This document shows positions 59,447-64,000 of a stretch of 64,000 nucleotides of DNA, in pieces. Position 1 is the first letter of the stretch; every line of letters starts with the position of its first letter. The translations under genes and the position numbers were made by a program. This DNA is from CADCWK01 sp964244115 (GTDB taxonomy: Bacteria > Chloroflexota > Chloroflexia > Thermomicrobiales > UBA6265), in assembly GCA_964244115.1 (NCBI GenBank), contig CAXTHM010000012.1, positions 3,116 to 67,115 on the forward strand. The letters are read 5' to 3'. Under the pieces are notes generated by a model. The model searched no databases, was not told the DNA's origin, and saw nothing but the letters and a program-made list of their open reading frames with translations.

Positions 59447-59513
59447 ACGCCGCCCGTCGAGAGCAGGTAGTTGACCGGACGATCGCGATCTCCGCGGGGT
59501 GCTGCCGGGCATG

Positions 59514-60035
59514 TCAGGAGCGACCCGCCAGCATGGTCTCGGAGTGAGGCGCGTTCCCACTCACCGACAACGCGTCCTGCACCGCCGCCCGGATCAGATC
59601 GTAGTCACTGACCGGCAGGTTGTGGACGTTGCCCTGGAAGGCGAGCGTCCAGTTCTTGGCCGGCCAACGCTTGGTGTACTCCATCGCGTGGGCCAGCGGC
59701 TCGGCGAGGATGAAGTTCGCCTCGTCGAGGATCAGGTCGGGCGCGATGTTCACGCGGAAGGGGTAGTCCTCGAGGTCCTTCTTTGGGTCGGCGCTGGACC
59801 AGATCCGCTCGTGGGACTCGAAGTACTCGCTCGTGACCGTGACGATCCCGCCGATCGCCTTGAGGCCGGTGACGTAGTAGATGAGGTGGTCGCCCGGCCC
59901 CATCCGCTCGGCCTTCTTCCGGTGGCGGGACTTGAGGCCCTGGACGGTGAAGCCGAGTTCGCGGCTGGCCCGGAAATTCCCGATGCCGCTGACGATCAGC
60001 CAGTACTGTGGGTCGCGTCCCTGCTCATCCGTCAC
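59514..60035 (-). CDS. EVE-domain protein
   Basis: Protein of 173 residues. PQYWLIVSGIGNFRASRELG opens the EVE (PUA-like) domain, AERMGPGDHLIYYVTGLKAI and IGGIVTVTSEYFESHERIWS continue it, and YPFRVNIAPDLILDEANFIL is the conserved late strand. EVE domains bind modified bases in RNA or DNA; the partner is unknown. The start is a GTG (60035) behind GGGAG; the longer frame is not conserved. It is divergent from glcD, and a family 1 repeat lies after its stop. Confidence 0.85.
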   Translation of the reverse strand: MTDEQGRDPQYWLIVSGIGNFRASRELGFTVQGLKSRHRKKAERMGPGDHLIYYVTGLKAIGGIVTVTSEYFESHERIWSSADPKKDLEDYPFRVNIAPDLILDEANFILAEPLAHAMEYTKRWPAKNWTLAFQGNVHNLPVSDYDLIRAAVQDALSVSGNAPHSETMLAGRS

Positions 60036-60282
60036 TGATCTGCGCTCCCGGTGATGGTCGTCCGGCGGGGGCGGGACGGTAGTGGCCGCGGGTCTGTTCG
60101 GTCCGGCAAGTATGCCATGCGGCGTGTCGCGGACCGGCTGTGGTCGGACCGCTGTTGCGTCCGTCTCACGGCTGCCCCGATACTGACCACGATCAGACGC
60201 CGCCTCCGCGATCGCCCTCGCCGCTGCCGCCGGACCCGATGTCGTGGACGACACCGGCCGGGCGACAGCCGGGAGTCCCTCG

Positions 60283-61755
60283 ATGACGCTCCAAGACCTC
60301 GTCCGGCGTCTCTCCGAGGTCGTCGGCGCCGGCAACGTCTACCACCGCCCGGCCGATCTCATGGTCTACGAGTACGACGGGTCGGTCGAGGGGGCGGTCG
60401 ACATCGCCCGGCCGGCGGCGGTCGTGCTGCCGAAGGACACCGACGAGGTGGCGCGGGTGGTCCGGATCGCCAACGAGGCGGGGCTGCCCGTCACGCCGCG
60501 GGGCGCCGGGACCGGCCTGTCCGGCGGTGCGGTCGCCCAGCGGGGCGGCGTCATCGTCGCGATGAGCCGCATGGACCGGGTCATAGAGATCGACTACGTC
60601 GACCGGACCGCGCTCGTCCAGCCGGGCGTCATCAACCTCGAACTGTCCGAGCTGACGACGACCAGGGGCTACTTCTTCGCGCCGGACCCGTCCTCCCAGA
60701 AGGTCTCGACGATCGGCGGCAACGTCGCCGAGAACGCTGGCGGGCCGCATTGCCTGAAGTACGGCGTCACGACCAACCACATCCTCGGGCTCGAGGTCGT
60801 CCTGCCGGACGGCTCCGTCACGCGGACCGGGGCGCTGGCTCGCGGTGCCGGCGGCTACGACCTGACCGGGATCGTCGTCGGCAGCGAGGGGATGCTCGGG
60901 ATCGTCACGCGGGTCCTCGTCCGCCTGACGCCGATCGCCGAGCGGGTCCAGGTCGTCCTCGCCGCCTTCCGGAGCCTCGACGATGCCTCCCACGCCGTCG
61001 GGCAGATCATCGCCGCCGGGATCCTGCCGGCCGCGCTGGAGATGGTCGACAATCTGACCATCCAGGCGGTCGAGCCGGTCTACCATGCCGGTTACCCGAT
61101 CGACGCCGCGGCCGTGCTGCTGATCGAGCTGGACGGGCTGACCGAGGACGTCGAAGCCGAGGCGGTCGAGATCGAGGCGATCTGCCGCCGCTGCGGGACC
61201 TACGACATCCGGGCGGCGACGGGGCTGGCCGAGCGGGAACTGCTCTGGAAGGGCCGCAAGATGGCGCTAGCGGCGATGGGGCGACTGGCGCCGAACTACT
61301 ACCTCCATGACACCGTCGTCCCGCGCTCGAAACTGCCGCAGACGCTGCGCGAGGTCGAGCGGATCACGCGGCAGGCCGGGCTCCGCTGCGCCCAGGTCTT
61401 CCACGCCGGCGACGGCAACCTGCACCCGCTGATGCTGTTCGACCGGACCGAGCCAGGTGCGGTCGAGCGGGTGCTGCACGCCAGTCACGACATCATCCAC
61501 GCCTGTGTCGAGGCGGGCGGGACGCTGTCCGGCGAGCACGGGATCGGGACCGAGAAGCGGAACTACCTGCCGTTCGTCTACACCGGTGAAGACCTGGCGG
61601 CGATGGCCGGCGTCAAGATGGCGTTCGACCCCCGCGAGATGTTCAACCCGGAGAAGGTCTTCCCGAGCGGCTACGCCTGCGGTGAGGTCCGGGCGATGCA
61701 CAACCAGCTCAGGGCGCAGCGGCTGATGGACCAGCACGGCATCGTGCCGGTCTGA
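60283..61755 (+). CDS. glcD: FAD-linked glycolate oxidase subunit GlcD
   Basis: FAD-binding flavoprotein of 490 residues that oxidises glycolate or D-lactate. ADLMVYEYDGSVEGAVDIAR and VTPRGAGTGLSGGAVAQRGG begin the PCMH-type FAD domain, PDPSSQKVSTIGGNVAENAG and GYDLTGIVVGSEGMLGIVTR complete it. QVFHAGDGNLHPLMLFDRTE (substrate region with His) and SGEHGIGTEKRNYLPF are GlcD/D-LDH signatures. The ATG at 60283 is chosen because GGGAG lies nine bases upstream. It is followed after 26 bp by glcE; the iron-sulfur subunit GlcF is expected next but the contig breaks. Confidence 0.94.
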   Translation: MTLQDLVRRLSEVVGAGNVYHRPADLMVYEYDGSVEGAVDIARPAAVVLPKDTDEVARVVRIANEAGLPVTPRGAGTGLSGGAVAQRGGVIVAMSRMDRVIEIDYVDRTALVQPGVINLELSELTTTRGYFFAPDPSSQKVSTIGGNVAENAGGPHCLKYGVTTNHILGLEVVLPDGSVTRTGALARGAGGYDLTGIVVGSEGMLGIVTRVLVRLTPIAERVQVVLAAFRSLDDASHAVGQIIAAGILPAALEMVDNLTIQAVEPVYHAGYPIDAAAVLLIELDGLTEDVEAEAVEIEAICRRCGTYDIRAATGLAERELLWKGRKMALAAMGRLAPNYYLHDTVVPRSKLPQTLREVERITRQAGLRCAQVFHAGDGNLHPLMLFDRTEPGAVERVLHASHDIIHACVEAGGTLSGEHGIGTEKRNYLPFVYTGEDLAAMAGVKMAFDPREMFNPEKVFPSGYACGEVRAMHNQLRAQRLMDQHGIVPV

Positions 61756-61781
61756 TTCGGGGCAGGGAAGGGACGCACTCG

Positions 61782-62960
61782 ATGGGGGACGCAACGACGC
61801 TCCGCGGTACCGAGCTCTTCGTCGACGGCATCCTGCCGGACCGGATGGAGTATCCCGGGACGCCCGGCGAAGTCGCCGACCTGCTGCGGCAGTCGGCCGA
61901 GCGCGACGAGGGGGTGTTCCCGATCGGGTCGGGGCTGCACCAGCGGATCGGCCTCGTTCCGGAACCCATCGACGTCGGTCTGTCGATGGGGCGGCTCGGC
62001 GGCATCCTCCGCTATGACCCGGAGGATCTCGTCGTCTCGGTCGGAGCCGGAACGACCCTCGCCGATCTTCAGACGGAACTGGCGAGCCACGGCCAGTGGC
62101 TGCCGGTCGAGGCCCCGGGCAGGTCGGACGCGACGGTCGGCGGGATGCTGGCACTCGGGCTGGTCGGGCCGCGCCAGCTCGGGTCGCTGTCAATGCGCGA
62201 CCTGCTGCTCGGGATGTCGGTCGCCCTGACCGACGGGACGGTCGTGAAGTCGGGCGGCATGGTCGTCAAGAACGTGACCGGGTTCGACATGGGCCGGCTC
62301 CACGTCGGGGCGCGGGGGACGCTGGGCGTGATCACCTCGGCCAACTTCAAGGTCCTGCCCCGGCCGGAGACCGAGGCCACCCTGCTGGCGCGGTTCGCGT
62401 CGGGACCGTCCGGGTTGGCGAGGGCGTTCGCCGCCACCGACGGGATCCGGGCGGGAAGCCTGCGACCGGTCGCGGCGGACATCGTGATCGAGCCCGGATC
62501 GGTCGAGCTGGCGGTCCGGTTCGAGGGCCGCCCAGCCGCGGTCCAGCGCCAGATCGCGTCGCTCTCGGACGCGGTCGCCGGAGAGACGGTGACGATCTCC
62601 GATGCGACCGAGGCCCAGCGATGGTGGGCGCGGCACGTCGAGCGGCTCGGGTTCGCCGACGCGGACCGGACCGCCCTGCGGCTCGACGCGCGGCCGAGGG
62701 AGATCGGCGGGCTGGTGACGGGCGTCCTGTCCGAGCTCGCCCAGAGCGATCTCGACGACTGGCGAATCGTCGTCTCGCCCGGACTGGGGCTCGTCTGGGT
62801 GGACCTCGGTGAGGCGACCCAGCCGGTCGTCTCCGCGCTCCTGGCGCACCTGCGGCAGGGAACGGCCGGCGTGACCGTCCTGGGCGCACCGACCGCCTGG
62901 AAGAACGGGGACTCGTTGCCAAACAACGTTCGGCTCACGACCGCCGCGTGGTCATGGTAA
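61782..62960 (+). CDS. glcE: Glycolate oxidase FAD-binding subunit GlcE, C-terminus lost at a probable assembly junction
   Basis: FAD-domain protein of about 370 native residues. VFPIGSGLHQRIGLVPEPID, VSVGAGTTLADLQTELASHG, GGMLALGLVGPRQLGSLSMR and GGMVVKNVTGFDMGRLHVGA are the conserved PCMH FAD motifs. Native sequence reaches about 62890 (VTVLGAPTAWKNG). After it GlcE should read toward a VDVWG and DPxGxLNPGRF end, but the frame gives an unrelated 16 residues and stops at 62960. The bases from 62891 instead encode a MarR protein in another frame. The gene is therefore probably whole in the organism and truncated here. Confidence 0.88.
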   Translation: MGDATTLRGTELFVDGILPDRMEYPGTPGEVADLLRQSAERDEGVFPIGSGLHQRIGLVPEPIDVGLSMGRLGGILRYDPEDLVVSVGAGTTLADLQTELASHGQWLPVEAPGRSDATVGGMLALGLVGPRQLGSLSMRDLLLGMSVALTDGTVVKSGGMVVKNVTGFDMGRLHVGARGTLGVITSANFKVLPRPETEATLLARFASGPSGLARAFAATDGIRAGSLRPVAADIVIEPGSVELAVRFEGRPAAVQRQIASLSDAVAGETVTISDATEAQRWWARHVERLGFADADRTALRLDARPREIGGLVTGVLSELAQSDLDDWRIVVSPGLGLVWVDLGEATQPVVSALLAHLRQGTAGVTVLGAPTAWKNGDSLPNNVRLTTAAWSW

Positions 62961-63151
62961 AGCTCACTCCCGCTGGTGTCGAGTTAGTCAACTCACTCGA
63001 TTGGCCCGTTGTCGCTCAAAACAACGAACAGACGGCGGCTCTTGGCTTTGCAGAAAAACAACAGATGCTCGCCCTCTTGACCAAACTGTTGCGCGCGCGC
63101 CATCAAGCCAGAACGTGCGCTGTTGCTCCCTGCTCCACCCCAAAATCTTGA
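62891..63151 (+). CDS. MarR-family regulator, C-terminal fragment
   Basis: In the frame that begins GAC at 62891 the DNA encodes DRLEERGLVAKQRSAHDRRV and then VMVKLTPAGVELVNSL, the recognition helix end, wing (DRRVVMV) and LTPAG helix of MarR regulators. It then runs to a TGA at 63149-63151. The N-terminal half of the protein is absent, because upstream DNA is glcE in another frame. Base composition here is lower in GC than the rest of the window. It is a fragment created by the assembly, not a natural gene of this contig. DoxX genes often neighbour MarR genes, which fits the next gene. Confidence 0.85.
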   Translation, partial: DRLEERGLVAKQRSAHDRRVVMVKLTPAGVELVNSLDWPVVAQNNEQTAALGFAEKQQMLALLTKLLRARHQARTCAVAPCSTPKS

Positions 63152-63162
63152 GTCCTCAGAAC

Positions 63163-63172
63163 NNNNNNNNNN
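63163..63172. other. Assembly gap (10 N)
   Basis: Ten unknown bases joining two low-GC pieces at the right end of the scaffold. Confidence 0.95.
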
Positions 63173-63209
63173 AATATTTGTTCAAACGATAATCCGCATT
63201 AGGAAAAAC

Positions 63210-63713
63210 ATGAATACCATCTTGAACTTCGCCTTCGGGCACCGCACTTCGGGGCGTTTTGCAACGGGCCGCGCCGCCTGGGGCCTGCTGGCTTTGCGCC
63301 TCGTTATGGGCCTCGCCTTCGTGCTGCATGGCTACAGCAAAATTCAGCATCCCTTCGGTTGGATGGGGCCAAACGCTCCCGTCGCCGGCATCTTGCAAGC
63401 GGCGGCAGCCCTTGCCGAGTTCGGCGGCGGGCTCGCGCTTATCATCGGCTTTGTCACTCCACTCGCGGCACTGGGCCAACTCATCACGATGGCCGTCGCT
63501 CTCACCACGGTGCTACTGCCTGCGCACATGCCCTTCGTTGGCGATCCGGGTAAGCCCTCCTACGAAATCGCACTCGTCTATTTCGCGGCGGCGCTGCTGT
63601 TCCTTCTTGTTGGCCCCGGCACGCTCTCGATTGATGCCCTGCTTTTTGGTCGTCAAAAGCAAACGACAGACGCTTCTTTCGCTCCCACCAGCCCGGTCAT
63701 TCCCGCTCATTAA
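63210..63713 (+). CDS. DoxX-family membrane protein
   Basis: Membrane protein of 167 residues with four helices (ALRLVMGLAFVLHGYSKI, APVAGILQAAAALAEFGGGL, ALIIGFVTPLAALGQLITMA, EIALVYFAAALLFLLVGPG). The R-x-x-x-G-x-x-F-xx-HGYSKI start and the GxLQ....E.GGGLALIIG pattern are those of DoxX/SURF4-like proteins. AGGA precedes the ATG. Codon use and composition (AT-richer, many TTG/CTT) differ from the first 62.8 kb, so this gene probably comes from another organism, with the MarR fragment. Confidence 0.88.
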   Translation: MNTILNFAFGHRTSGRFATGRAAWGLLALRLVMGLAFVLHGYSKIQHPFGWMGPNAPVAGILQAAAALAEFGGGLALIIGFVTPLAALGQLITMAVALTTVLLPAHMPFVGDPGKPSYEIALVYFAAALLFLLVGPGTLSIDALLFGRQKQTTDASFAPTSPVIPAH

Positions 63714-63904
63714 GAACACTTCTCTTTGGGCCTGGCACGGCTTATCTCGCTATGGCGGGCCCAAATTCCCCATCGAACATTCACAAGTAAAGATATGATT
63801 CAAATTGTTTACAAAGCGAGTCGCCAAAGCCACCAAACACTGGAAAGCAAGCACAACCGGGTAAACGTACTTTGGCGGCATTAGACTTTGCCTCCAAAGT
63901 TCTC

Positions 63905-64000
63905 ATGTCCAATTCATCGCCCAAAACCAAAACCACCCTGCCCCAGGTTTCCGAGCCTCTCCTGGCAAAAATCACCCCGATGCTGCTTCAAAGCCATCGG
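63905..64000 (+). CDS. Start of an unidentified gene, cut by the window edge
   Basis: From the ATG at 63905 the frame is open to the end of the window (32 codons), starting MSNSSPKTKTTLPQVSEPLL. It could be a real N-terminus, but too little is present to recognise, and no strong ribosome binding site is seen. The preceding 190 bases show no gene. Composition matches the low-GC end piece. Confidence 0.35.
   Translation, partial: MSNSSPKTKTTLPQVSEPLLAKITPMLLQSHR

Noticed and set aside
62948..63151. A complete small gene starting at 62948
   Set aside because: The frame extends upstream as MarR sequence (DRLEERGLV) that is cut by the glcE join, so the GTG at 62948 is not a true start.

Overview
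The window is a GC-rich bacterial scaffold with two 10-N assembly gaps (49459-49468 and 63163-63172), so it is probably a metagenome bin or draft genome. Gene content and protein character (a fused cytochrome b of b6 type with a Rieske protein, CoxD/E/F-type accessory genes, GlcD/GlcE, sugar ABC importers, MetX/MetY under a SAM-I riboswitch, a tmRNA tag ending in ALAA) fit a Chloroflexota member near the Thermomicrobia/Limnocylindria lineages. That placement is an inference, not a search result. From about 62.89 kb to the end, base composition drops and the genes change character, so the last 1.1 kb probably comes from another organism.

Layout. 0.2-2.7 kb: minus-strand HAD, VOC and Gfo/Idh/MocA genes. 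3.0-6.6 kb: nadD and an MscS channel, then a PHP phosphatase and a membrane protein. 7-11 kb: gyrA and a divergent YcaQ-like gene. 11.2-14.1 kb: metY, metX, SAM-I riboswitch and promoter. 14.7-18.1 kb: sugar ABC importer (two permeases and a Tat-type binding protein, no ATPase). 18.4-25 kb: a methyltransferase, an unknown protein and four sugar-acid genes (galactonate-dehydratase-like, SDR, UxuA, ManD). 25.2-30.6 kb: guaB, parA, a phosphatase, a coiled-coil unknown and a YdcF protein. 31-32.3 kb: aldo-keto reductase and tRNA-Leu(CAA). 32.4-36.7 kb: MoxR/VWA/XdhC/MocA genes, the accessory set for a molybdenum hydroxylase of the CO-dehydrogenase family. 36.9-39.6 kb: membrane protein, Rieske protein and cytochrome b. 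40.1-48.7 kb: class-III aminotransferase, D-cysteine desulfhydrase, priA, def, gmk, rqcH-type gene. 48.8-56.5 kb: tatC, acpP, nusB, accC, a DUF4126-like gene, fabG, fabH, rpmF, yceD. 56.8-59.3 kb: smpB, ssrA, clpP and a DedA/VTT protein. 59.5-62.9 kb: EVE protein, glcD, glcE. 62.9-64 kb: MarR fragment, DoxX and a partial gene.

How the genes work together. Four themes recur: sugar and sugar-acid uptake and breakdown; fatty-acid synthesis (accC, acpP, fabG, fabH with rpmF/yceD); quality control of stalled translation (SmpB, tmRNA, ClpP and an RqcH-type protein); and respiration with molybdoenzyme maturation. Most of the gaps between genes are short. Every tail-to-tail (convergent) gap longer than 300 bp carries one of two families of palindromic repeats. 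One copy (30633-31009) has perfect 26-bp terminal inverted repeats and looks like a miniature non-autonomous mobile element. This repeat system and the chimeric right end are the most notable features; no clearly new multi-gene system was found.
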